Part shown: in pieces, positions 49,853 to 61,670 of the stretch
Numbering within the stretch: the first letter of the stretch is position 1
Layout: each line of letters begins with the position of its first letter
Origin: Allacma fusca
Taxonomy: Eukaryota > Arthropoda > Collembola > Symphypleona > Sminthuridae
Reading direction: 5' to 3'
Length of the DNA stretch: 64,000 nucleotides
Assembly: GCA_947179485.1 (NCBI GenBank)
Contig: OX359246.1
Span: forward strand, 52,679,632-52,743,631
Notes under the pieces: generated by a model
Database searches by the model: none
Seen by the model: the letters and a program-made list of their open reading frames with translations, nothing else
What the model was told of the DNA's origin: nothing
Position numbers and translations under genes: made by a program

Positions 49853-51276
49853 CAGGCACTCTGGAACGTCCGAAAAAGTCGGGGGGACAACATTTTAAAA
49901 TTAGTTTTCGTTACTTTGCTAGTGGCCACATTAAAACGTATGTATATACATATGTATAAGGTTACACATTATTTTTAGTTAGCTCATATAAGCATGGAAA
50001 ATATAGATCTTTTAATTTTTATTCCAAGGTTATTTTTTAAAAAGAACAAGATTTCATAGAAGACACCAACTCAATCTCATTATATTAGAAACATTTTCTT
50101 ACACGCACTAAATAAAATCAAAATTGTGTGGGTTTCAAATAGAGGTATCAAAGAATGATTGCGCTGATTGGCTATCTAGTTCCGGGAATGGTTCAATCAA
50201 TTCTTTGATTTTTGGTCTAGTCTGGTCCAAGTGTAGAACCATTCCGTACGATCTGTTCCACAATTTTTGTCCAAGGCACATTCTCCAGTAGATTTTCTGC
50301 TTTAGAAGTGCATGAGCTTTTTCATCCGTTGGGATAAACCAAATTTTGTGTAGGTGAATTTTTTGATGTAAATGTTTCACCAAACAACAATATTTCATGA
50401 TAATTATCAATATCCTGAAATAAACTCCTTGGGTGTCATTTTAATACTCAGTTGTACTCTTTTCAATAATATCGGCGTGCTAAAACCTATTGAGTTTATT
50501 AATTGCTCCTAGCAAATTCTCCATTAACCTCGTAATACAGGAATGGTATTAATTGTCTGGTGCGACGTTTTGGAACAGATTTATTGGTCTTGCATGAGTT
50601 TGGAACGAAATTCAAAGCAAATGTTTCAAATTGTTCAAACGTTTGATTCAGACCAAGATTTGGGCCTGGATTAATCTGGCAAGGGGAGGTCAAAATGTTC
50701 GGCAAACGTAATAGAAAAAATATTCCAAATTTAAAAATAGCAACGAACGATGGATAGAAAAATATCCACTAATTTCTTGATGGGTCGCGTTGCGTTGAAT
50801 TCCTAATTTACTGTTTGAATAATCACACTATCACACAATTTCAACCCTGAAAGTTTACTCCAATATTGGCATAAAATCATTTGAAAAAGTTCAAAATCTT
50901 TATTAAGGATGAAAACGGTAGCATTAAAAATCTGTTTTGGACTGCAGTGTTATAACCCACTGCTTTCACTACTCAATTCTGGTAGTTACCTAGATGAATC
51001 AATCTCCACAAGTGTGTACATACCAGGCTGAAAAAGATATTTTGCAATTTGTGTAAACATTTTTGTTTACAAGTGATCGTTTGTTTCGAGTTTATTAAAT
51101 ACAGCTAATATCAGTTGTGGAGGATTTTTTTAAATGAAAATTGACAGCAAACATTTAAGAAAAGGTTAATTTGATTCTCGAAAAGTGGAGGGAGGGGCAG
51201 TAGAATAGCCTATCCCTCCCCGGGGTTTCTTGGGAGGGACAATGATCCCCCTGTCCCCCTTATTCCGGAGTGCCTG
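49853..51276. mobile_element. Nested hAT-like element, TIR CAGGCACTCYGGAA
   Basis: 1,424 bp starting CAGGCACTCTGGAA and ending TTCCGGAGTGCCTG: 14-bp inverted repeats with one mismatch. Flanks are ATGGTGAG (49,845-49,852) and ATGGTGAT (51,277-51,284), 7 of 8 identical. G-rich runs next to each end (GTCGGGGGGACA on the left; CCCCCTGTCCCCC on the right) extend the symmetry. Minus-strand open frames at 50,135-50,410 and 50,499-50,705 were not recognised. Inserted into the hAT at 49,143-52,155. Confidence 0.85.
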
Positions 51277-51362
51277 ATGGTGATAATGCAACATCTACAA
51301 CCATTGTAGATACAAGTTATATTTAAAAATCATCGCTAATCGATAATTTGAGGCTTCTCGTA

Positions 51363-51902
51363 GGGTGGCGTCAGCTACCGCCGTCAAAGTATGAAAGTAT
51401 GATGAATTTTGAGTTTTTTTCGAAATTTCAGAATTTTTTTCGAAAACAAAATTCACATTTCAACCACAGTTGCAAAAACCATTACGATTTACATAAGCAA
51501 TATTCACAAAATTTTTCACTGGAATCGATTCAGTAGTTTTAGAGATAACTGTCATTTGACTTGAAGTTCGAAATTTCAGATTTTTTTCGAAAAAACTACC
51601 GGGCCGATTTCAACCACATAGGCAGTAAACGTTTTTATTTACATAAGAAATACTCACAAAAAAATTCATTGAAATACATTTAAAACTTTTGGAGATAACA
51701 GTCATTTGATTTGGAGTTCAAAATTTCAAGAACTTTTTTCTCAAAAACCATCCGGCCGATTTCAACCAAATACGAACTCAGCCTTACTCTTAACACTAGT
51801 ATCCATAAAAAATTTCATTGAAATCGGACCAGCAGTCTTTGAGCTTTTTCGGGCGGAAGGACGTACTGACAAGGCTATTTTACTAGGGAGCTGACGCCAC
51901 CT
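51363..51902. mobile_element. Nested MITE with TA flanks and internal ~152-bp repeats
   Basis: 540 bp starting GGGTGGCGTCAGCT and ending AGCTGACGCCACCT (14 bp, one mismatch), flanked by TA on both sides, as in Tc1/mariner-like insertions. The interior is three degraded tandem units of about 150 bp, each with a TTTTGGAGATAACAGTCATTT-like segment (at about 51,534 and 51,686), an AAATTTCAGAATTTTTTTCG-like A/T stretch and GGCCGATTTCAACCA. Sits within the hAT at 49,143-52,155. Confidence 0.8.
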
Positions 51903-52493
51903 TAAAAACCTACTTCCATTCAAATACAAACCGAATACAAACCGAATACAAACCGAATAATCCATTTCGCATAAAAATCAAATTGAATTCGAATATGACG
52001 TTAGTTTAGTATTCGGTTCAATAATTCGAATACAACTTTTGTATTGATTTGATTAAGTAACCGAATTCGAATGTAAGGAAAAATTGAAGTTGTATTCAAA
52101 ATTCAAATACAAACCAAATACGAAATGAATAAAATTCGGTTTGAATACAGGTCTGATAATGGTTTGTCTTTCAAAATGCCACATAAGCGTATTACTGTTT
52201 ATTTTCGTGGTTTTTGGTAACTCAGTTTCATACATCCATTTAAAAATCCCCAAAAGGTTGCAAAGTATGTAGGCGATATATTAATTGGTTGAGCTACTAT
52301 TTCAAGTAAATTTGTAATTATTTGAACAATACTGGGTGGGTTATATAATTAATTCTCAATATATCGCCAAGGCTATAGCTAGGTATGGGTTACCTTATTA
52401 GTTAACGTAATGAATAACGTTATTATAAATATAAAAAGATAAAAAGAATAATATAATAAGATAAAATTAAAATACCGATTAATGAGAAATAAC

Positions 52494-52773
52494 TAGGGAT
52501 GTGACAAAAGATATAACGAGACGATTTGTCCATATTGTACATTTGGAGCAAAAATATTGTACGATATTTCTCGTAATTTTTAAACGACATATCGTATGGT
52601 TAAGAATATCCTTTTTACAGTTTTTTATTCCAGAAATGTCATACTGCAGACCTCTAACGTTTTTTGTTGAAAATAATTGGCTGCAAATGACGGATATCGT
52701 TATATCGTGTATTTTAAGGTCAAATATCGGTAATATCGGTATCGCTCAAAAATGAACGATACGCACATCCCTA
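52494..52773. mobile_element. hAT MITE, TSD GAAATAAC
   Basis: 280 bp bounded by TAGGGATGTG and CACATCCCTA (perfect 10-bp inverted repeat; TAGGGRTG is a classic hAT end) with identical 8-bp flanks GAAATAAC (52,486-52,493; 52,774-52,781). The interior has repeated ACGATATCG / CGATATTT palindromic motifs. The plus-strand frame covering most of it is incidental. Confidence 0.93.
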
Positions 52774-53380
52774 GAAATAACGTTTAACGTATTTCACACG
52801 ATTAACAAAAACTTAACAAAAACTGAAAACACTGAACAGCAAATAACGTAAACTGAATCAAACGTTATTATACATTATTTGAAATCCTGGCTATTGCCAC
52901 CTCGTACAATTAGATTTAAGTAGTTCCTGAAATTGTTTCATGTGATCGTAAAATATTTTTAGTATTACGTTTTGGAAGTTCGAATTTTTTACATTGTGTA
53001 CATAATAGCTAAACGTACTCAAACGAATAACTACTTTATTCTACTAATTGCACAAAATCTAGTTCAATATCCTGAGAAATTTTTGTGAAGTTACTGAAAC
53101 GGGTGGAGTGCTCGATCAAAATGGGTGTACACCAATTTTACTCGTTACCGACAATTTGTTTTTTTGAAAAAACTTGCATGAACAATTCTTGTGTGGTTCC
53201 ATTTTAATGAATTAGTGTAGTTCCCACCCTTGCATGTTGGAGATAATTTAAATTCAGAATTTGATCTTTTTAAAAATCAGTTGCTCCACTTTCCACTACT
53301 TTGACCTCTGTGTCGAGGTTTAAGAAGTAGAATGAAATAAACTGAAAACTCGTTCACTGTTGCCTCTAATGGGAGCTAAG

Positions 53381-54632
53381 CAGAGCTGCGTTCAAGTTCA
53401 AGTATAACTTGAATAGTTCAAGTGCGTATCAAGTTCAAGTCAAGTCAAGTGCAGACAATTTTGTAACTTGAAACTTGAACATCAAGTTCAAGTGAAATTA
53501 TAATTTTAACTTGAATTTTCAAGTTCAAGTTCGATCAAGTTCAAGTGAAATTATAATTTTAACTTGAATTTTCAAGTTCAAGTTCGATCAAGTTCAAGTT
53601 AATAATTTATTACTTGATTGTAAAATCAAGTCAAGTTCAAGTACAATGAATGGAAGTACTTGAATAAAACTTGAGTATAACTTGAGTTTTTGTCACTGAA
53701 AAGCAATGTAAGCAATGCATAATTAGTGACATCATTGCATCCCACTAAAAATAAAATTGGGCGTCAATCATCATAATAATCACATCTTTGTATTTGTTTT
53801 CATTCCAACGACCTTTAAGATCGCCTCCACGATGGCCAGTGGTCGAGAATAATTCTTGTGTCCTGTTTCCATACTTATAATTTTGAATAATTAAAATTTC
53901 CGTCTTATTGTTTTTTAAAGATGTTCTTAATGCTCCGGGTTCTTGTTCCATTATAAAAATGAAGTGATTGTTCACTTCACCTGTTCTGAAGCTTAGAAGA
54001 AGTTTAAGAATAATTTATTATTTCATGTAAAAATAATTTTTGCGGATATTAAACACACAGACCTTATAAATCAAAATTGGTTAAATAAAATTAACAGCGA
54101 CAAATATTTATGAATATAACTGCTGGTTACACTCACCAGATGAGTGCAACACTAATGTGAACAGGTCAGTAATGTGATTTCTAAACTCTTAATATTGCAA
54201 ATTAGTAAATTAGATTGGACTACAATGTTTACAGGTATTTGATCAATTATTTTAAATTTTTTAGCAATTTTAAAGTAAAGAATATCAACTGCATGCCGTT
54301 TAGTTTATCCTAATCACGACCTAGCCATTATTAGCTATAATAGTTGCGGACGAAATTTTTAGTATTGTTTATTCATCTACGAAAAAATTACTTGAATAAT
54401 CAAGTTCAAGTTCACGTTCAAGTCAAGTTATGTGCTCAACTTGAACGTCAAGTTATGATCAAGTTCAAGTTCAATAAAATGAACTTGAAAATCGAGTACT
54501 TGAATACTCAAGTTGCTTGAGAAACTTGATTCATCAAGTACAAGTGCGGATACCTCGCTTAGACAATCTTTTCAAGTTCAAGTCAAGTTCAAGTCAAGTT
54601 GTCTAAAATAACTTGACTTGAACGCAGCTCTG
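53381..54632. mobile_element. hAT-like element copy 1, TSD GAGCTAAG
   Basis: Starts CAGAGCTGCGTTCAAGT and ends ACTTGAACGCAGCTCTG, a 17-bp perfect inverted repeat. Identical 8-bp flanks GAGCTAAG (53,373-53,380; 54,633-54,640). About 310 bp on the left and 230 bp on the right are saturated with AACTTGA / TCAAGTT in both orientations, as expected of arrays of transposase-binding sites. The centre carries a minus-strand 76-residue frame (53,975-53,745, containing GHRGGDLKGRW and DVIIMMIDAQFYF) that I do not recognise; all three copies have it unchanged. Confidence 0.95.
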
Positions 54633-55598
54633 GAGCTAAGGCGGGAAAGTAATCGTACACTGTACATCGAACGGAGGCTGGCGAACCTATGCGCAATAAA
54701 GTTTTGTATATGGTCACAGTAGAAGCTCCAAGGGAAACTCTATAATGGACAGTTTCTTTAATATTACCTAAAAATGTACCAAGTAAAACACCGGATAGGT
54801 GTCATCTAACAAGGACATACATTTTATAAAAAATGAATTCAGAGCTATTTTTAGGTGAATGTGAAAAACTAAAAACTTTTGTACAATTTACTACCTAACC
54901 AAATAGTAGCTAGTCTACTAAAATACTAGTAGGCATCAGGCAGGTTTATCTTTATGAATCAATAATAAAATTCCAGTTTCAGGGACTGATAAACACAGTT
55001 TTAAAAACAAACGAAGATACTTTTAAGCTCTAAAAGTAAAAACCAAGTATTTGATCTGGACGGAATTAGAACAATAATGAACGAAACAGTGCATCTCGAG
55101 TGAGAAGTTACATATTAAGTATAATGAGTAAATTTTATGAAGCTAGATATATAGAGATGTATGGTTTCGTTCGTTATTGTTCTAATTGGTTTTTTTTAAA
55201 TTGCGTTGAGTCCAAATAATAGTATTGCATTATTAATTTTTGGTACAAAAAAGTACACATTCAAACCATAATTTAATCATTTGAAAAAAAAATGCCTAGC
55301 CCAACATCCCTACAACCGCCAAATTCCGGGTAACAAGTGCTGGTTGGAACCAGAAATCACGCCAAAGTTTAGAATTCTTGATAGCACGAAAGGGTCTCAC
55401 TCATTTCTCATGTTAGATCCCATAAAACGTCCAGTGTAACTTTAGTGTTCAACTCGAATGTAAGTCTAGGGTTACCACTTTTTTGAAACGTCATTCCGGG
55501 ACAAAATAATTTTAAAATTGTTTTACGTATACATGATTCCTAATTATGCTTTTCAGCCTTTTTGGCATCTAATAAAAGTTTCTTGTTTTCAGGTTTAT

Positions 55599-56052
55599 TC
55601 AAAAAATAAAAAAATCACAACATGAAAAGCGCACATTAAGCCTGATTTGAAGCTCTGCCTTCACAAGTTCAGTTGAAATTAGTTTTCTCTCGGCTGTCCA
55701 AACTTTCTTTATTAGGCTGAAATACCTTTCTGCAAAAGCGTTGCTAACAGGAGAATTGACAATACGATACAAGTCTAAATAGTTCAGGACACTGTTCTTT
55801 TTTAAAAAGCTCAGCCCACTTTGCACCGGCCGATCTAAACACAATCAAAAACTCATAACATTGACGAAATAAGCAAACACCATTGTACAGCTGGTCCTCG
55901 TTTAAATTAATAACAAGTGCATGTGCAAGATTTAGTAAATAAGCTTGGGATACTAAGAATTCCTTTGATTTCAAATTTAGTGGTTCTATTTTCAAAAAAA
56001 TATTATCACTGAATGCAAAATGTCTGCTTAAATAGGTCTCCAGGGATTTCAA
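55599..56052 (-). pseudogene. hAT transposase C-terminal fragment with frameshift (spacer copy 1)
   Basis: Two overlapping minus-strand frames. The upstream one (56,052-55,744) ends in GAKWAELFKK; the downstream one (55,844-55,599) continues from FLKKNSVLNYLDLYRIV to SPVSNAFAERYFSLIKKVW and ELVKAELQIRLN. The second matches the hAT dimerisation domain ('iPvSNA..ERvFS.mn..wt..Rn.l..elvkaEl'). A T-run at about 55,797-55,803 is the probable slip site that split one frame into two. A TAGGGTTACCAC end-like sequence at about 55,468 may be the downstream terminus of the parent element. The matching opposite end was not found. Confidence 0.8.
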
Positions 56053-56420
56053 AAAATTCTAAGCTTCCTGTTGAAAGCACTTTGAAAATGCCCGGCATTT
56101 TGGGCAGGCATATTCGGCATTTTGGCAAAAGCATTGGAAACATAATGTAAACTTTGACCATTATTTATCCTCCAGCTTAAACATAGGAGTTTGTATGACA
56201 TATTCAAGCCCATCCAGTCTGAAGAAAGTTTTAACGTTGATTTTCCAAAAAGAAATCCAATTTTCTTAATGCATTATTGCCCGTGGTTAAAAAATGGATT
56301 AACAGAAGATTTCAAATATCCTTAAAAAGTTTGCAATATTCATTTGCTTTTAAAAGTACTCAACTCTATTATATAAAAAGGCTTCACGGGTTTTAACAGA
56401 AAGATTTGACCATTGCATGT

Positions 56421-56479
56421 TACTGGTCGGACTGGTTCAGTTTGGTTCAAAAAAAAAATCAATTCAATTCGGTTTATAC
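56421..56479. mobile_element. 59-bp left-end stub of the hAT at 59,520
   Basis: TACTGGTCGGACTGGTTCAG onward, preceded by TTGCATGT, is the same left terminus and flank as at 59,520, cut off where element copy 2 begins. It exists only because the spacer was duplicated. Confidence 0.85.
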
Positions 56480-57731
56480 CAGAGCTGCGTTCAAGTTCAA
56501 GTATAACTTGAATAGTTCAAGTGCGTATCAAGTTCAAGTCAAGTCAAGTGCAGACAATTTTGTAACTTGAAACTTGAACATCAAGTTCAAGTGAAATTAT
56601 AATTTTAACTTGAATTTTCAAGTTCAAGTTCGATCAAGTTCAAGTGAAATTATAATTTTAACTTGAATTTTCAAGTTCAAGTTCGATCAAGTTCAAGTTA
56701 ATAATTTATTACTTGATTGTAAAATCAAGTCAAGTTCAAGTACAATGAATGGAAGTACTTGAATAAAACTTGAGTATAACTTGAGTTTTTGTCACTGAAA
56801 AGCAATGTAAGCAATGCATAATTAGTGACATCATTGCATCCCACTAAAAATAAAATTGGGCGTCAATCATCATAATAATCACATCTTTGTATTTGTTTTC
56901 ATTCCAACGACCTTTAAGATCGCCTCCACGATGGCCAGTGGTCGAGAATAATTCTTGTGTCCTGTTTCCATACTTATAATTTTGAATAATTAAAATTTCC
57001 GTCTTATTGTTTTTTAAAGATGTTCTTAATGCTCCGGGTTCTTGTTCCATTATAAAAATGAAGTGATTGTTCACTTCACCTGTTCTGAAGCTTAGAAGAA
57101 GTTTAAGAATAATTTATTATTTCATGTAAAAATAATTTTTGCGGATATTAAACACACAGACCTTATAAATCAAAATTGGTTAAATAAAATTAACAGCGAC
57201 AAATATTTATGAATATAACTGCTGGTTACACTCACCAGATGAGTGCAACACTAATGTGAACAGGTCAGTAATGTGATTTCTAAACTCTTAATATTGCAAA
57301 TTAGTAAATTAGATTGGACTACAATGTTTACAGGTATTTGATCAATTATTTTAAATTTTTTAGCAATTTTAAAGTAAAGAATATCAACTGCATGCCGTTT
57401 AGTTTATCCTAATCACGACCTAGCCATTATTAGCTATAATAGTTGCGGACGAAATTTTTAGTATTGTTTATTCATCTACGAAAAAATTACTTGAATAATC
57501 AAGTTCAAGTTCACGTTCAAGTCAAGTTATGTGCTCAACTTGAACGTCAAGTTATGATCAAGTTCAAGTTCAATAAAATGAACTTGAAAATCGAGTACTT
57601 GAATACTCAAGTTGCTTGAGAAACTTGATTCATCAAGTACAAGTGCGGATACCTCGCTTAGACAATCTTTTCAAGTTCAAGTCAAGTTCAAGTCAAGTTG
57701 TCTAAAATAACTTGACTTGAACGCAGCTCTG
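56480..57731. mobile_element. hAT-like element copy 2 with mismatched TSDs (chimeric)
   Basis: Same 1,252-bp element, but the left flank is GTTTATAC (56,472-56,479) and the right flank is GAGCTAAG (57,732-57,739). No single transposition can produce this. It is the product expected when copy 3 (left half) recombines with copy 1 (right half). The internal 76-residue frame (57,074-56,844) is unchanged. Confidence 0.93.
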
Positions 57732-58697
57732 GAGCTAAGGCGGGAAAGTAATCGTACACTGTACATCGAACGGAGGCTGGCGAACCTATGCGCAATAAAG
57801 TTTTGTATATGGTCACAGTAGAAGCTCCAAGGGAAACTCTATAATGGACAGTTTCTTTAATATTACCTAAAAATGTACCAAGTAAAACACCGGATAGGTG
57901 TCATCTAACAAGGACATACATTTTATAAAAAATGAATTCAGAGCTATTTTTAGGTGAATGTGAAAAACTAAAAACTTTTGTACAATTTACTACCTAACCA
58001 AATAGTAGCTAGTCTACTAAAATACTAGTAGGCATCAGGCAGGTTTATCTTTATGAATCAATAATAAAATTCCAGTTTCAGGGACTGATAAACACAGTTT
58101 TAAAAACAAACGAAGATACTTTTAAGCTCTAAAAGTAAAAACCAAGTATTTGATCTGGACGGAATTAGAACAATAATGAACGAAACAGTGCATCTCGAGT
58201 GAGAAGTTACATATTAAGTATAATGAGTAAATTTTATGAAGCTAGATATATAGAGATGTATGGTTTCGTTCGTTATTGTTCTAATTGGTTTTTTTTAAAT
58301 TGCGTTGAGTCCAAATAATAGTATTGCATTATTAATTTTTGGTACAAAAAAGTACACATTCAAACCATAATTTAATCATTTGAAAAAAAAATGCCTAGCC
58401 CAACATCCCTACAACCGCCAAATTCCGGGTAACAAGTGCTGGTTGGAACCAGAAATCACGCCAAAGTTTAGAATTCTTGATAGCACGAAAGGGTCTCACT
58501 CATTTCTCATGTTAGATCCCATAAAACGTCCAGTGTAACTTTAGTGTTCAACTCGAATGTAAGTCTAGGGTTACCACTTTTTTGAAACGTCATTCCGGGA
58601 CAAAATAATTTTAAAATTGTTTTACGTATACATGATTCCTAATTATGCTTTTCAGCCTTTTTGGCATCTAATAAAAGTTTCTTGTTTTCAGGTTTAT

Positions 58698-59151
58698 TCA
58701 AAAAATAAAAAAATCACAACATGAAAAGCGCACATTAAGCCTGATTTGAAGCTCTGCCTTCACAAGTTCAGTTGAAATTAGTTTTCTCTCGGCTGTCCAA
58801 ACTTTCTTTATTAGGCTGAAATACCTTTCTGCAAAAGCGTTGCTAACAGGAGAATTGACAATACGATACAAGTCTAAATAGTTCAGGACACTGTTCTTTT
58901 TTAAAAAGCTCAGCCCACTTTGCACCGGCCGATCTAAACACAATCAAAAACTCATAACATTGACGAAATAAGCAAACACCATTGTACAGCTGGTCCTCGT
59001 TTAAATTAATAACAAGTGCATGTGCAAGATTTAGTAAATAAGCTTGGGATACTAAGAATTCCTTTGATTTCAAATTTAGTGGTTCTATTTTCAAAAAAAT
59101 ATTATCACTGAATGCAAAATGTCTGCTTAAATAGGTCTCCAGGGATTTCAA
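58698..59151 (-). pseudogene. hAT transposase C-terminal fragment with frameshift (spacer copy 2)
   Basis: Duplicate of the 55,599-56,052 fragment, offset by exactly 3,099 bp, with the same two frames and the same break, so the frameshift predates the tandem duplication. Confidence 0.8.
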
Positions 59152-59519
59152 AAAATTCTAAGCTTCCTGTTGAAAGCACTTTGAAAATGCCCGGCATTTT
59201 GGGCAGGCATATTCGGCATTTTGGCAAAAGCATTGGAAACATAATGTAAACTTTGACCATTATTTATCCTCCAGCTTAAACATAGGAGTTTGTATGACAT
59301 ATTCAAGCCCATCCAGTCTGAAGAAAGTTTTAACGTTGATTTTCCAAAAAGAAATCCAATTTTCTTAATGCATTATTGCCCGTGGTTAAAAAATGGATTA
59401 ACAGAAGATTTCAAATATCCTTAAAAAGTTTGCAATATTCATTTGCTTTTAAAAGTACTCAACTCTATTATATAAAAAGGCTTCACGGGTTTTAACAGAA
59501 AGATTTGACCATTGCATGT

Positions 59520-61662
59520 TACTGGTCGGACTGGTTCAGTTTGGTTAAAAAAAAAAATCAATTCAATTCGGTTTATACCAGAGCTGCGTTCAAGTTCAAG
59601 TATAACTTGAATAGTTCAAGTGCGTATCAAGTTCAAGTCAAGTCAAGTGCAGACAATTTTGTAACTTGAAACTTGAACATCAAGTTCAAGTGAAATTATA
59701 ATTTTAACTTGAATTTTCAAGTTCAAGTTCGATCAAGTTCAAGTGAAATTATAATTTTAACTTGAATTTTCAAGTTCAAGTTCGATCAAGTTCAAGTTAA
59801 TAATTTATTACTTGATTGTAAAATCAAGTCAAGTTCAAGTACAATGAATGGAAGTACTTGAATAAAACTTGAGTATAACTTGAGTTTTTGTCACTGAAAA
59901 GCAATGTAAGCAATGCATAATTAGTGACATCATTGCATCCCACTAAAAATAAAATTGGGCGTCAATCATCATAATAATCACATCTTTGTATTTGTTTTCA
60001 TTCCAACGACCTTTAAGATCGCCTCCACGATGGCCAGTGGTCGAGAATAATTCTTGTGTCCTGTTTCCATACTTATAATTTTGAATAATTAAAATTTCCG
60101 TCTTATTGTTTTTTAAAGATGTTCTTAATGCTCCGGGTTCTTGTTCCATTATAAAAATGAAGTGATTGTTCACTTCACCTGTTCTGAAGCTTAGAAGAAG
60201 TTTAAGAATAATTTATTATTTCATGTAAAAATAATTTTTGCGGATATTAAACACACAGACCTTATAAATCAAAATTGGTTAAATAAAATTAACAGCGACA
60301 AATATTTATGAATATAACTGCTGGTTACACTCACCAGATGAGTGCAACACTAATGTGAACAGGTCAGTAATGTGATTTCTAAACTCTTAATATTGCAAAT
60401 TAGTAAATTAGATTGGACTACAATGTTTACAGGTATTTGATCAATTATTTTAAATTTTTTAGCAATTTTAAAGTAAAGAATATCAACTGCATGCCGTTTA
60501 GTTTATCCTAATCACGACCTAGCCATTATTAGCTATAATAGTTGCGGACGAAATTTTTAGTATTGTTTATTCATCTACGAAAAAATTACTTGAATAATCA
60601 AGTTCAAGTTCACGTTCAAGTCAAGTTATGTGCTCAACTTGAACGTCAAGTTATGATCAAGTTCAAGTTCAATAAAATGAACTTGAAAATCGAGTACTTG
60701 AATACTCAAGTTGCTTGAGAAACTTGATTCATCAAGTACAAGTGCGGATACCTCGCTTAGACAATCTTTTCAAGTTCAAGTCAAGTTCAAGTCAAGTTGT
60801 CTAAAATAACTTGACTTGAACGCAGCTCTGGTTTATACGCTGAATTGAATTGAACGAGAGTGGTTCAATTCAGTTCGGTTTTACTCTACGAACTGAATTG
60901 AACCATGAACCATTCAGTTCATGCGGGAAAAGCAGAATTCCAACGAGTTTCTGTTCGATCACGAATTCACGATCACATTTGGTCACGGTAACGCTTTTAC
61001 CAGTCCTTTAATTTTTTTTAAATGAACCTCGGATATCATTTTCATTGTCTATAGCAGGACCCTTCAGAGACTTTATTTCACCGGTGTTAGCAAGTTATAT
61101 TGTCATAATTATATGAACAAAAATCTGACATTCAAGTGTTTATAATCTTTCTTGCTGGCTCAATATGTGTTTGACTTTTCTCTTCAAGCACATTTTCCTC
61201 TGCACTAAAATGGTTCGCGGATGCTTGTTCTTGCATTATATAATTTGGGGTACACGATATTTTGTGTCCCAATATAAATTCTGAAATAGGATTTCCCAGT
61301 CAATAATATTTATCAATAAATTATTGCTAACAAATACTTACAATGTCTACTAATATTTTTACTAGCATGTATTAAAATTGATCACACAAACAATTGATCA
61401 TTATATGGTAAGCGTGTATGAGATGTGGGACGAAATTATTAGACTACAGTTGCATGCCGGTCATCTCTTTATTTAGATGGTAAGGGGCATTAACGAATCG
61501 TTTGAATTGCAGTTCACATCCTGCAGTTCAGTTCAATTCATGCCGGCGAACTGAACCTCCCAGTTCAATTCATCAAGGAAACTGAATTGAAATAAAATTG
61601 AACCAAACTGAACCGAATTGAATTGAAAATATCAATCCTGAACTGAATTTGTCCGACCACTA
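59520..61662. mobile_element. hAT element split by copy 3
   Basis: Left end TACTGGTCGGAC, right end GTCCGACCACTA (one mismatch), flanked by TTGCATGT (59,512-59,519) and CTGCATGT (61,663-61,670), 7 of 8 identical. Subterminal regions are full of TTCAATTCAGTTC / GAACTGAATTGAAC motifs. Removing the inserted copy 3 and one 8-bp TSD leaves about 883 bp. No transposase remnant recognised. Confidence 0.83.
59579..60830. mobile_element. hAT-like element copy 3, TSD GTTTATAC, nested
   Basis: Same element with identical 8-bp flanks GTTTATAC (59,571-59,578; 60,831-60,838). It lies inside another hAT element (59,520-61,662), so this copy is younger than that host element. The internal frame is at 60,173-59,943. 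Confidence 0.94.
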
Positions 61663-61670
61663 CTGCATGT

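Larger units (their letters stand above)
49143..52155. mobile_element. hAT element carrying two nested insertions
   Basis: 3,013 bp from CAAATCTGCATTCAAA to a right end whose reverse complement is CAGACCTGTATTCAAA. The flanking 8-bp sequences are ATAATGAT (49,135-49,142) and ATAATGGT (52,156-52,163), 7 of 8 identical. Both ends have about 250 bp packed with ATTCGAAT, ATTCAAAT and CCGAATAC motifs. Two other elements sit inside (49,853-51,276 and 51,363-51,902); removing them leaves about 1.04 kb, an internally deleted hAT. Confidence 0.82.
53381..60830. repeat. Tandem segmental duplication, 3,099-bp period
   Basis: Order: hAT-like copy 1 (53,381-54,632), spacer (54,633-56,479), copy 2 (56,480-57,731), spacer (57,732-59,578), copy 3 (59,579-60,830). 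Element length is 1,252 bp in all three, spacer length 1,847 bp in both. The only difference I noticed between spacers is C versus A in the A-run near 56,450/59,548. TSDs are GAGCTAAG on both sides of copy 1 and GTTTATAC on both sides of copy 3, while copy 2 has GTTTATAC on its left and GAGCTAAG on its right. Confidence 0.95.

Noticed and set aside
52501-52755. 84-residue plus-strand frame
   Set aside because: Entirely inside the 280-bp hAT MITE; incidental.
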